Positions 42,993-52,082 of a DNA stretch of 64,000 nt are shown here, in pieces (within the stretch, counting starts at the first letter, position 1; each line of letters opens with the position of its first letter). Made by a program: the position numbers and the translations under genes. Under the pieces are notes generated by a model. That model saw only the letters and a list, made by a program, of their open reading frames with translations, ran no database searches and was not told the origin of the DNA. Origin of the DNA: JACDCA01 sp963810305 (GTDB lineage: Bacteria > Acidobacteriota > Vicinamibacteria > Vicinamibacterales > 2-12-FULL-66-21); the NCBI GenBank assembly GCA_963810305.1, contig CAWEMY010000013.1, forward strand, positions 62,001-126,000. The letters run 5' to 3'.

Positions 42993-45375
42993 ATGCCCAT
43001 GGACGATCTTCGCTACGCGGTCCGCGCGGCGCTTCGAAGCCCGATGGCCGCCCTCGTCATCATTGCGTCGCTCGCGCTGGGTATCGGCGCGAACACCGCG
43101 GTATTCAGCTTTGTCGATGCCGTTCAGTTCAAACCGCTGCCGTTTCAGGACGAGTCCCAGCTGGTCGATGTTCACGAGTGGAGCGCCACCGAGCTCTGCT
43201 CCGGTTGCGCCGTCGGCACATCGTACCCGGGCTTTCTGGACTGGAGCGCTCGCACCACATCCTTTTCCCAACTGGGTGCGTACGTTGAAAACCGTGTTGT
43301 CGTGTCCGGCGGAGACGCTGAACGAGTCGGCTCCGCGCTCGTCTCGGCCGGCCTGTTTCAAATGCTCGGCGTCCATCCAGCTCTCGGCCGCCAGTTCACG
43401 GTGGCCGACGACCGGGCAGGGGCGGAGCCGGTCGCGATCATCAGCGACGCCCTGTGGAAGCGGCGATTCGGCGGAGAACCGAACGTTCTCGCTCACATGA
43501 TCCGCGTCAACGGCACCGACCGCGCCATCGTCGGAGTGATGCCGCCGGGCTTCCGTTACCCGGAGTTCGCCCACCTCTGGCTGCCGCTTGCGCCGGCGGC
43601 AGGTGACTGGACAAGAGACGACCGCTCTCTCGCGGTCGTCGGCCGGCTTCGCGACAACGTCACGCTGGATCAGGCGGGTGCCGAGATTCGCACCATTGCC
43701 GCGGCCCTCGAGCAGAGCTATCCGGCGACCAATGCCAGATGGTCTGCGGACGTGTCGACGCTGCGTGAGGATATGACCAGCGAGACCGCGATGGCCTCGC
43801 TCGTGCTGATGTCGGCGGTTGCGTTCGTGCTGCTGATCGCGTGCGCAAACGTTGCCAATCTGCTCCTCGTGCGCGCGTCGGAACGACGGCGTGAAATTGC
43901 CATGCGACTCGCGCTCGGCGCATCCCGTGGGCGGATTGTCCGGCTCGTGGTCGCGGAGAGTCTGGTGCTCAGTGCCGTCGGCGGAGGCGCCGGGCTTCTC
44001 ATCGCGCTGTGGGCGTCGGGCGCGATCGTCGCCGCACTCGGGACCGAAACGCCGTACTGGATCCAGTTCGGCGTGAGCGAACGCGTGGTGCTCTTCTCGA
44101 TTGTTTTGACGATGCTGACCGCCCTTGCCTGCGGAGTGTTGCCCGCGCTGTCGGCGTCTCGCCAGGACCCTCAATCGATTTTGAAGGACGGCGCGAACGC
44201 CAGTGGCGGCCGCCGTGGCCGACGCGCCCTCCATGGGCTCGTCGTCGCACAGCTGGCACTGTCGCTCGTCCTTCTCGCCGGCGCCGGTCTTCTCATCAAG
44301 ACCGTCGTCAAGTCGTTCGCATTCAATCCCGGCTATGACCCGTCAACCGTTGTTGCCGGTGACGTCTCGCTCTCCGGCCAGGAGTATCGAGCGCCTCAGC
44401 GAGTACGCGCCTTCGCGCTCGACATCGTCGATCAGCTCCAGCGCATTGATCGGTGTACGAGCCGCGGTCTCACGGACCGTCTTCTTTGCCGGATTCGGCG
44501 GCACCAGGCGCACCGTGGAAGTTGAAGGGATGGAGACTGTGCCGGGCGCCGCGTCGCCATCCTTCTATGCGGCCGTCACGCCCGGATATTTCGACGTGTA
44601 CCACGTGACGTTCGCCGAAGGGCGCGGCTTTACGTCAGCAGCCGACGATGCGACGGTGATCGTGAATGAAACGATGGCGCGGCGGCTGTGGCCCGCGTCA
44701 GGCGCTGTCGGTCACCGGGTCCGATTCGGCGTTACGTGGAGAACGATCGTGGGAGTCGTCCGGGATTTTGGCGGCAGTCCGCTCGGACGCGGGAGCCACC
44801 CGTTCGCGTACGTTCCCTTCGATGCGGGGACGGGCGGAGACCTGGCGATCATCGCCACCCGAAACACTGAGGCGGCGGCGTTGATCCCCGAGATCCGCGC
44901 CGCGGTCCGCGCCGCAGATCCCGATCAGGCGGTCGAGGACGTCAAGACTATGGCGGCGGCGTTACGGGATTGGGCGTCGCCGGCGAGATTCGTCGCGATC
45001 CTGATGACGGCCCTGGCGTGCGTTGCGCTGGCGCTCGCATCCATCGGGACCTACGGGGTGATCGCCTATGGCGTCTCGCAGCGCACGCGGGAACTCGGGA
45101 TCCGTGTCGCGCTTGGCGCGACGACCCGCCAGATCGGGCGAATGGTCGTGGGCGCCGCGCTGCGGCTGGGTCTCATCGCACTGACGATCGGCATCCCCGG
45201 CGCATGGGCGACCACCCGCGCGCTCGAAGGCGTCCTCTTCGGCACCAGCCCGACCGACGCCGTCGTATTCTCGACGACGCCGCTGATTCTGCTGACCGTT
45301 GCCGCCCTCGCGTCGTGGCATCCTGCCCGCCGCGCCTCGCGGATCGACCCGATCAGCGCCCTCAGAGCCGAATAA
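42993..45375 (+). CDS. ADOP-type ABC transporter permease (MacB/FtsX-like), frameshifted
   Basis: A 793-residue orphan permease made of two MacB/FtsX repeats, a type abundant in Acidobacteriota (acidobacterial duplicated orphan permease). Repeat 1 opens LRYAVRAALRSPMAALVIIA with a periplasmic MacB core (LFQMLGVHPALGRQF, GVMPPGFRYPEFAHLWLP) and three transmembrane segments (VLMSAVAFVLLIACANVANL). Repeat 2 ends ILLTVAALASWHPARRASRI. The frame breaks near 44452: QLQRID in frame 3 continues as GVRAAVSRTVFFAGFG in frame 1. No ATPase gene is adjacent. ATG at 42993 (MPMDD) is preferred because the upstream frame is repeat sequence. Confidence 0.88.
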
Positions 45376-45485
45376 CAGTCGCAGGGCGCGGAGCGCGTTC
45401 GCAGGCGCGGGCGCAGTCGCGGTCGCAGTGCGCGTCGCGAGCACGTAGCACGTGGCACGTCGCACGTCGCACGTCGCACGTCTGA
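45376..45485. repeat. Heptamer array, GCACGTC type
   Basis: A degenerate GCGCAGTCGC-type lead is followed by exact units from 45441 to 45482: GCACGTA, GCACGTG and four GCACGTC. Located between the convergent permease and zinc peptidase genes. It has no stops and no inverted partner, unlike the TAACTCC arrays at other convergent junctions. Confidence 0.85.
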
Positions 45486-45491
45486 ACGTGT

Positions 45492-46544
45492 TTACAACGC
45501 CACCCTATGTCGGCCGCTGTGGAGGTAGTTCATCGTCTGCACGGTCAGCATGACGAGGAAGTCCGACTTGGTCGATTCCTCGTCGCGAGCCAGCCGCAGA
45601 TTCATTTCGTTCGCGCGTCGCAACATATCCTCGACCACCTGATCGATCGTGTACTGGTACTCGCCGGTCCACGCCGCGACCATCCGCCGGACGTCCTTTC
45701 GAACGCGCGCGATGAAACGAGCCGCCTTCATGTTGCCCGAATGTTCGGGCCGGCTGGAGAACAGCCGCCGCAGGTCGCGGTCGTAAAAGTGCGGGTGTTC
45801 GACGCCGTAGTGGCGGCGCTTGCGATCGTAGTGCGCGCGCAGCGTCTTCCTGAGGGCGTGAAGCGGTTCGACCCGGCGCTTGCTGCGGACGAGCATCGGC
45901 TTGCCGGCGACGTCCCGCATCAGCGCGTCCAGGTATTCGAGCTTCTTCAGCGCCGGCCAGTCCACATACCGTTTCTGCCAGTCGGAATTGGGATTCAACC
46001 ACACCGCAAACGTCTCGGCGAAGTCCTCGTCGGGGTGGCTTTGCGCGTACCAACTGTCAAGGTGCAGGACGAAGCTCTTGCTGTACGGCTTGGGCGTGTA
46101 ATAGTCCGGGTACTCGAGATAGGACGGTCCGAAGATCTGCTGCCGGCGCCGGCGGGTCCGCAACTTGTACGCGTTGTCCATCGCGTGTCCTGCTTCGTGG
46201 CGCAGGATCTTCATGCACCATTCCGGCGTACCTCCTTCGACTTCGAGCATCTGGGTACGTTCGAGTCGTTCGAGGCGCGGGTGCGCGAGGTAGAAGGGGA
46301 TGGCGACGCCGGGCACGCCGTCGGGCGAGAACCACTCCGCCGACAACCAGAAATGAGGTTCGAACGTCGTCAATCCGCGACCTTCGATTTCAGCCCGCAG
46401 ATCTGCCACCCGCGTCTCCAGCGCGCTGCCTTCGATCGTCACGCCGAGCTGATTGATCCGAAGATCGAGCAGCCGCTCATCCGGCCACTGGGCCCATTCC
46501 TCGGCAGGGATGACGTCAGGCTGCGGCTCGGCGACCAGGTCCAT
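45492..46544 (-). CDS. Putative zinc-binding metallopeptidase
   Basis: A 350-residue soluble peptidase-like protein. The zinc motif HEAGHAMDNAYKL has HExxH with a following Asn/Asp, and a downstream Glu lies in DEDFAETFAVWLNP; together these are the ligands of a gluzincin-like site. The N-terminus (WPDERLLDLRINQLGVTIEG) and the long C-terminal helical region (KTLRAHYDRKRRHYGVEHPH) fit the family of putative zinc-binding peptidases found beside ATP-grasp enzymes in many genomes; no such enzyme is seen here. No signal peptide. The substrate is unknown. Confidence 0.72.
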   Translation of the reverse strand: MDLVAEPQPDVIPAEEWAQWPDERLLDLRINQLGVTIEGSALETRVADLRAEIEGRGLTTFEPHFWLSAEWFSPDGVPGVAIPFYLAHPRLERLERTQMLEVEGGTPEWCMKILRHEAGHAMDNAYKLRTRRRRQQIFGPSYLEYPDYYTPKPYSKSFVLHLDSWYAQSHPDEDFAETFAVWLNPNSDWQKRYVDWPALKKLEYLDALMRDVAGKPMLVRSKRRVEPLHALRKTLRAHYDRKRRHYGVEHPHFYDRDLRRLFSSRPEHSGNMKAARFIARVRKDVRRMVAAWTGEYQYTIDQVVEDMLRRANEMNLRLARDEESTKSDFLVMLTVQTMNYLHSGRHRVAL

Positions 46545-46559
46545 CGCCTGAGTCTACTG

Positions 46560-46702
46560 GAGAGCTATCAGCCATCAGCCATCAGCTGTCAGCAGAGCTC
46601 CAGCCTCAGCTGTCCGCCGAAGCGCAACGCGCGAAGGCGGAAGCCCCGAGCCTCCGCCTTCGCCAGACTCCGGCGGACAGCCATCCGCGAGCCCGAGTCC
46701 CA
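46560..46702. repeat. CATCAGC heptamers and a long family B hairpin
   Basis: CATCAGC units (46562-46590), then a hairpin running from about 46608 to 46681: CTGTCCGCCGAAGCG on the left pairs with CTCCGGCGGACAG on the right, with an inner stem CGAAGGCGGA / TCCGCCTTCG. Next are GCGAGCCCGAGTCCC units. It fills most of the gap between the divergent peptidase and TonB receptor genes. Confidence 0.8.
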
Positions 46703-46754
46703 ATGACGACCTGTGATATACCCGATGGGCCCTAAAACAACACAGGAGTGCTGA

Positions 46755-48998
46755 ATGAGATCCGTATGCCGAATTCTGTGCGCCGGCGCGGTCGTGACGT
46801 CCCTGGTAGCTCCGGTTTCGGGGAGCCAGGTTCAGGGGCCGCCCGCGGCGGCGGCCGCTCAGACCGCGCAGGAAAAGGAAAAACAGGAAAAGGAGCGGCT
46901 CGAACGGGAGAAGCGGGAAAAAGAGCAAGCGGACCAGCAGCAGCCCGCCAAGTATGAGGAGACGGTGGTCGTCAGCGCCTCCCGGGCGTCGGAAAAGCTG
47001 GTCAACGCGCCCGCCACGATGAGCGTTGTCACCTCGAAGCAGATCGAGGCGGCGGCGTCGCCGAACTTCGCGGAGCTTCTTCGTACGGTGCCGGGGCTCA
47101 ACATCACGCAAGTCTCCGCGCGTGACATCAACATCACCACCCGCGGGTCCACCGGCACGCTGGCTACCGGCCAGCTCGCCCTGCTCGATGGCCGAAGTCT
47201 GTACCAGGATTTCTTCGGTTTCGTCATGTGGGACCTCCTTCCGGTGAACCTGAACGAGGTCAAGCAGGTCGAAGTGATCCGAGGGCCGGCGTCGGCGGTC
47301 TGGGGCGCGAACGCGTTCAACGGCGTGGTCAACGTCATCACCAAGTCGCCGCGCGAGATGCAGGGCTCGAGCGCGGTTCTCGGCTTCGGCGGATTCAATC
47401 GAGCCGGGGGGGAGGACGGAGGCGGGCTGTGGTACGTCAGCGCGACTCACGCGCAGGCGATCAACGACCGGTGGGCGTACAAGATCTCCGGTGGCGGTTT
47501 CTCCCAGGATGCGTTTTCCCGGCCGACCGGTGTGATCCCGTGCGACCGTCCTGAAGTGTGCGGCGGGCCGCGCGCGTCATACCCCGCGTTTGCCAACGAG
47601 GGCAGCACGCAGCCCAAGTTCGATGCGCGTGTTGACTACGACTTCACGGGCGGCGAGAAGCTGTCCTTCACCGGCGGTATCGCCGGCACCGACGGGATGA
47701 TGCACACGGGCATCGGACCCTTCGACATCGAAAGCGGCACTGTCATGGGCTATGCCAAGGCCGCATATACGTCGGGCAATCTCCGCGCCGCGTTGTTCAC
47801 CAACATTCTCAACGGCGACGCCGCGAACCTGCTCACTACCGACCCGATCACGGGCCGGCAGATCCTGTTCAATTTCAAGACCTACACGTGGGACGGGGAA
47901 GTTTCGAACCTGCAGACGTTCGCCAACCGTCATGTGGTGAGCTACGGCGGAAACGTGCGGCTCAACTTCTTCGATCTGTCGATCGCACCCAGTTCAGACG
48001 ACCGCAAGGAATTCGGCATTTTTGCGCAGGACGAGATCTTCCTCAGCAACATGTTCCGCTGGGTCGTTGGCGGCCGTGTCGACCGGTTCGATTACATCGA
48101 CGACTTCGTGTTTTCTCCACGGACAACCTTCATGATCAAGCCGCAGGAGAACCACACCTTCCGCGTTTCCTACAATCGCGCTTATCGGTCGCCATCGGTG
48201 ATCAACAATCACCTCGACCTCGTGATTGCGCAACCGATCGATATCCGGGGGCTCGCGGTCGCGATCGGCCTTCCCCCGACCGCGGTGCCCAACCCGTATG
48301 CGCTGCCGATCAACATTGTCGGCAATCAGGACTTGAAAGAGCAGTCGCTCGATTCGTTCGAGATCGGATACTCGTCGGTGGTGAAGCGGGCAGTGATTTC
48401 CGCTGCCTACTACCACAACTGGGTAAAGAACGAGATTCTCTTCACCGAGGACACGACCGGCCGCTATCGCGCGGCGAACCCGCCCGCGAACTGGCCGCTG
48501 CCTCCGGTGCTGATCAACTTCGTCCCGGGCGCCAGCCTGCCGGGCCGCTTTACCTACTTGAACTTCGGCAAGAGCACGCAGCAGGGATTCGAGCTGGGTG
48601 TCAACTCGCCGGTCAACGAGTTCGTGGACATGTTCGCGAACTACTCGTGGCAGGGGAAGCCCGATCCGAAAGATTTCGCGCTCAGCGAGCTGAACCTGCC
48701 GGCCAAAAATCGAGTCAACGCAGGTGTTGGCCTCAACTACAACCGCTACGTGGCGAATCTGTCCGTCAGTTACAGCGACAGCGCCTTCTGGCAGGACGTC
48801 CTCGACGCGACGTATGCCGGCACGACTGAAGCCTACACCCTCGTGAACGCGAGCTTCGGCGTGAAGTGGATGGGAGACCGGTTCACGACCACGGTGAAGG
48901 CGGTCAATCTCGGCAATGACGACGTCCAGCAGCACGCGTTCGGCGACCTGATCGGCCGTCAGATCATCGGCGAGCTGCGGGTCAACTTTCCGAGATAG
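46755..48998 (+). CDS. TonB-dependent outer-membrane receptor
   Basis: A 747-residue receptor. A signal peptide (CRILCAGAVVTSLVAPVSG) and a charged Glu/Lys-rich spacer (QEKEKQEKERLEREKREKEQ) precede a TonB box-like ETVVVSA. The plug domain follows (SVVTSKQIEAAASPNFAELL, RTVPGLNITQVSARDINITT, RGPASAVWGANAFNGVVNVI), then a 22-strand barrel with many aromatic residues ending ELRVNFPR. It takes up an iron complex, cobalamin or glycan; the ligand is unknown. AGGAG lies 8 bp before the ATG. The Glu/Lys spacer is unusual for the family. Confidence 0.93.
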   Translation: MRSVCRILCAGAVVTSLVAPVSGSQVQGPPAAAAAQTAQEKEKQEKERLEREKREKEQADQQQPAKYEETVVVSASRASEKLVNAPATMSVVTSKQIEAAASPNFAELLRTVPGLNITQVSARDINITTRGSTGTLATGQLALLDGRSLYQDFFGFVMWDLLPVNLNEVKQVEVIRGPASAVWGANAFNGVVNVITKSPREMQGSSAVLGFGGFNRAGGEDGGGLWYVSATHAQAINDRWAYKISGGGFSQDAFSRPTGVIPCDRPEVCGGPRASYPAFANEGSTQPKFDARVDYDFTGGEKLSFTGGIAGTDGMMHTGIGPFDIESGTVMGYAKAAYTSGNLRAALFTNILNGDAANLLTTDPITGRQILFNFKTYTWDGEVSNLQTFANRHVVSYGGNVRLNFFDLSIAPSSDDRKEFGIFAQDEIFLSNMFRWVVGGRVDRFDYIDDFVFSPRTTFMIKPQENHTFRVSYNRAYRSPSVINNHLDLVIAQPIDIRGLAVAIGLPPTAVPNPYALPINIVGNQDLKEQSLDSFEIGYSSVVKRAVISAAYYHNWVKNEILFTEDTTGRYRAANPPANWPLPPVLINFVPGASLPGRFTYLNFGKSTQQGFELGVNSPVNEFVDMFANYSWQGKPDPKDFALSELNLPAKNRVNAGVGLNYNRYVANLSVSYSDSAFWQDVLDATYAGTTEAYTLVNASFGVKWMGDRFTTTVKAVNLGNDDVQQHAFGDLIGRQIIGELRVNFPR

Positions 48999-49186
48999 TC
49001 GATTGGGGATTGGGGATTGGCGGATTGCGGATTGACGGATTGATGATTGCGGATTGGTGATTGGCCGTCAATCAACGATCGTCGATCCGTCAGTCCGTCA
49101 ATCTCCAATCCGTCAACCCACCAATCGTCAATCTCCAATCCGTCAATCGCCAATCCGCAGTCTCCAATCGACAATCGGCAAGTGTC
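48999..49186. repeat. Long inverted array (GATTGCG / CAATCCG), about 190 bp
   Basis: The left half (48999-49062) has units such as GATTGGG, GATTGGC, GGATTGC, GGATTGA and GATTGATG. The right half (49070-49180) has the complement: GTCAATC, CGTCAATC, CCAATC, GCCAATC and CGACAATC. The two halves can pair as one long imperfect hairpin between the receptor stop and the HAD gene. Nothing else is seen in this gap. Confidence 0.85.
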
Positions 49187-49189
49187 TCA

Positions 49190-50020
49190 ATGATCCGCCT
49201 CCTGGTGCTCGACATCGACGGGACGCTGCTCGACAGCACCGGCGTTCTTCCTGAAGCGAACCGGCGGGCCGTTGCCGAGGCGATCGCACGTGGCGTCGAT
49301 GTGGCGCTCGCCACCGGCCGCCGATACGATTTTGCGCGGACGATCTTCGAGCAGCTGCCGGAGCCGCTCACGCTGATTCTCAGCAACGGGGCCGTGGTCA
49401 AGACCCGCGGCGGCGAAACATTGCATCGTCGGTTGCTGCCTCGCGCCGTCGCCCACGACGTCCTGCAGCGCACGCCGGATCATCGTCCCAGTGCCGCCGT
49501 CGTGTTCGACCGGCCTCGCGAAGGGCAGGTCGTGTTCGAAGCGATTGACTGGGAACATCCGCATCAGGGGCGGTTTTTCAAGACCAATCGGCCATTTCTT
49601 GCCGAATCCAAACCACTGGAGGATTGCCTGAGCGAGGACCCCGTGCAGGTCATGTTCACCGGCGGCTGTGCTTCGATGCGGGATCTCCACGATCTGCTCA
49701 GACAATCGTCGGACGGGCGCTTCTCCGTCGCGCTGACCGAATACCAGCACCGCGATTTCTCGCTGGTCGACGTCATCGGTGCCGGCGTCTGCAAGGGGAC
49801 GGCGCTCGAAGACTGGGCACGGACGCGCGGTTATGCACGCGAAGAGATCATGGCCATCGGCGACAACCTCAACGATCTCGAGATGCTCGAATTCGCCGGC
49901 ACGCCGGTCGTCATGGGCAACGGTGTGGCGGAGTTGAAGGCGCGCGGGTGGGCTGAGACCGAAACGAACGACAATGAAGGTGTCGCGCGCGCCGTGGAAT
50001 CAATGATCAATAGTCAATAA
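49190..50020 (+). CDS. HAD family (Cof-type) phosphatase
   Basis: A 276-residue haloacid dehalogenase phosphatase of the Cof subfamily. Motif I is DIDGTLLDSTG (nucleophile Asp), motif II lies in ALATGRRYDFARTI, motif III is the Lys of VCKGTALEDW and motif IV is GDNLNDLEMLEFAG. The C2-type cap sits between motifs II and III. It probably acts on a sugar phosphate or flavin-like phosphate. The ATG at 49190 follows the end of the inverted array. The last residues MINSQ and the TAA stop come from the downstream CAATAAT array. Confidence 0.9.
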   Translation: MIRLLVLDIDGTLLDSTGVLPEANRRAVAEAIARGVDVALATGRRYDFARTIFEQLPEPLTLILSNGAVVKTRGGETLHRRLLPRAVAHDVLQRTPDHRPSAAVVFDRPREGQVVFEAIDWEHPHQGRFFKTNRPFLAESKPLEDCLSEDPVQVMFTGGCASMRDLHDLLRQSSDGRFSVALTEYQHRDFSLVDVIGAGVCKGTALEDWARTRGYAREEIMAIGDNLNDLEMLEFAGTPVVMGNGVAELKARGWAETETNDNEGVARAVESMINSQ

Positions 50021-50127
50021 TCAATGATCAATGATGGTCCCGATCACTGACTACTGACTACTGATTACTGACTACTGACTACTGATTACTGATTACTGAT
50101 TACTGATTACTGATTACTGACGACTGA
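50008..50127. repeat. Heptamer arrays: CAATGAT then ATTACTG (inverted partner)
   Basis: CAATAGT, CAATAAT, CAATGAT and CAATGAT (50008-50035) form the end and stop codon of the HAD gene. After GGTCCCG follow more than ten units of ACTGACT and ATTACTG (50042-50120). ATTACTG is the reverse complement of CAGTAAT at 7487 and 21014. The left and right sets can pair. The ABC transporter start lies 3 bp after the array. Confidence 0.88.
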
Positions 50128-50130
50128 ACA

Positions 50131-52074
50131 ATGGCTTTGGGGATGGGTAGCGGATTGGCAAGGTCGGAACGGGCGCGCGGCAGCCGCCGGATGACTCCGC
50201 CGCAAGCAACCGGCGGTCTCGGCGCGAGCACCGAGAAGGCGAAGCAGAAGAAGCTGACCGCGGCCGCGTGGAAAGAAACCCGTACGCTCATCGCCGCGCG
50301 GCGTGGACGCCTTGCGCTCGGGCTCGGCCTGATGCTCGTCAACCGCGCCACCGGACTGGTGCTGCCCGCCACATCGAAGTACTTGATCGACGATGTGATC
50401 GGTAAAGGACGGGTGGAATGGCTGATGCCGCTCGCGATCGCTGCCGGCGCCGCGACGATGGTGCAGGCGGTCACTTCGTTCGCGCTGTCGCAGGTTCTCG
50501 GCGTCGCTGCTCAGCGTGCGATCACCGACATGCGGCGCCGGGTCGAGGCGCACGTCGCCCGGCTGCCGGTCCGGTATTTCGATTCCACGCAGTCGGGCGC
50601 CCTCGTGTCGCGGGTAATGAATGACGCCGAAGGGATCCGCAATCTCGTCGGCACCGGCCTGGTGCAACTCGTTGGCAGCGTCGTGACAGCGGTGGCCGCG
50701 GTCATCATCCTCTTCTATCTGAACTGGACGCTGACACTCATAACGCTCGTCGTGCTGCTCACCTTCGGTGCCGCAATGTGGTACGCGTTCAGAACCGTGC
50801 GGCCGGTCTTCCGCGAGCGCGGCAAGATTTATTCAGAGGTCACCGGACGCCTCACCGAAACCATTGGCGGCATCCGCATCGTCAAGACCTACACCGCTGA
50901 AAAGCGGGAAGAGCTGGTGTTCACGACCGGCGTCCACCGCTTGTTCAGGAACGTCGCCAAGACGATCACGTCAGTGTCCGGGATTACCGCCTTCGGCACG
51001 ATTGTCATCGGCGCGATCGGTCTGGTAATGATCGTCGTCGGCGGCCGCGCCATTCTCGCGGGGGAGATGACCGTCGGCGACTTCATCACCTACATCCTCT
51101 TCACCGGTTTGATGGCGGCGCCAGTGATGCAGATCGCGGCCATCGGGACCCAGGTGAGCGAGGCGTTCGCCGGGCTCGATCGCATCCACGAGCTGATGGA
51201 GATGCCAACTGAGGACGCCGAGGACACGACGCGCGCGCCGCTCGGCGTGCTCAACGGCGAAGTCGCATTCGAGGACGTCAGCTTCGAATACAACGAAGGG
51301 GTCCCCGTTCTGAAGGACGTGAGCTTTCGTGCCCCGGCGGGCACGACGACCGCGCTCGTCGGATCGAGCGGTTCCGGCAAGAGCACGCTGATCAGCCTCG
51401 TAATGGCGTTCAATCGACCGAAGTCCGGACGCGTCCTGATCGATGGCCGAGATCTGGCCACGGTACGGCTGCACGACTATCGCTCACAGCTCGGCGTCGT
51501 TCTGCAGGACAATTTTCTGTTCGACGGCACGATCGCTGAAAATATCCGTTACGGGCGTCCGACGGCGACACTGGAGGAAATCCGCGATGTCAGCCGGATC
51601 GCTCACGCCGACGAGTTCATCGAAGGATTCGAGAAGAAGTACGAGACAGTGGTTGGCGAGCGGGGTGTGAAGCTCTCCGGCGGCCAACGCCAGCGGGTGG
51701 CGATTGCCCGCGCCATCCTCGCCAATCCGCGGATTCTGGTGCTCGACGAAGCCACGTCCTCACTCGACAGCGAAAGCGAAGCGCTCATCCAGGACGGCCT
51801 CAGATCGCTGCGCAAGGGCAGGACGACGTTCGTCATCGCACACCGCCTGTCGACTATTCGCAGCGCCGACCAGATCCTGGTGCTCGAGCATGGCGAGATC
51901 GTCGAGCGGGGGACGCACGGCGAGTTGCTCCAGCTCGGCGGGCGCTATCGCACGTTGTACGACAAGCAGTACAAACTGGAAGCCGACAGGTTCATCAATC
52001 CCGGCGAGGATTTCACGCCCACACCCGCCGTGGCCGCTGCGGCCGCACCGGCGCGCCGGAACACAGGAGATTAG
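50131..52074 (+). CDS. ABC exporter, half-transporter with fused ATPase (MsbA-like)
   Basis: A 647-residue type I exporter. Six transmembrane segments (GRLALGLGLMLVNRATGLVL to GDFITYILFTGLMAAPVMQI) are followed by the ATPase domain: Walker A GSSGSGKST, Q-loop GVVLQDNFLF, signature LSGGQRQRVAIARAI, Walker B ILVLDEATSSLD and H-loop FVIAHRLST. It exports a lipid or drug-like molecule as a dimer; the MsbA-like length suggests lipid A but sequence alone cannot decide. The N-terminal 40 residues are an unusual basic Gln/Lys extension. ettA begins 8 bp after the stop. Confidence 0.92.
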   Translation: MALGMGSGLARSERARGSRRMTPPQATGGLGASTEKAKQKKLTAAAWKETRTLIAARRGRLALGLGLMLVNRATGLVLPATSKYLIDDVIGKGRVEWLMPLAIAAGAATMVQAVTSFALSQVLGVAAQRAITDMRRRVEAHVARLPVRYFDSTQSGALVSRVMNDAEGIRNLVGTGLVQLVGSVVTAVAAVIILFYLNWTLTLITLVVLLTFGAAMWYAFRTVRPVFRERGKIYSEVTGRLTETIGGIRIVKTYTAEKREELVFTTGVHRLFRNVAKTITSVSGITAFGTIVIGAIGLVMIVVGGRAILAGEMTVGDFITYILFTGLMAAPVMQIAAIGTQVSEAFAGLDRIHELMEMPTEDAEDTTRAPLGVLNGEVAFEDVSFEYNEGVPVLKDVSFRAPAGTTTALVGSSGSGKSTLISLVMAFNRPKSGRVLIDGRDLATVRLHDYRSQLGVVLQDNFLFDGTIAENIRYGRPTATLEEIRDVSRIAHADEFIEGFEKKYETVVGERGVKLSGGQRQRVAIARAILANPRILVLDEATSSLDSESEALIQDGLRSLRKGRTTFVIAHRLSTIRSADQILVLEHGEIVERGTHGELLQLGGRYRTLYDKQYKLEADRFINPGEDFTPTPAVAAAAAPARRNTGD

Positions 52075-52082
52075 ATCAGGAA

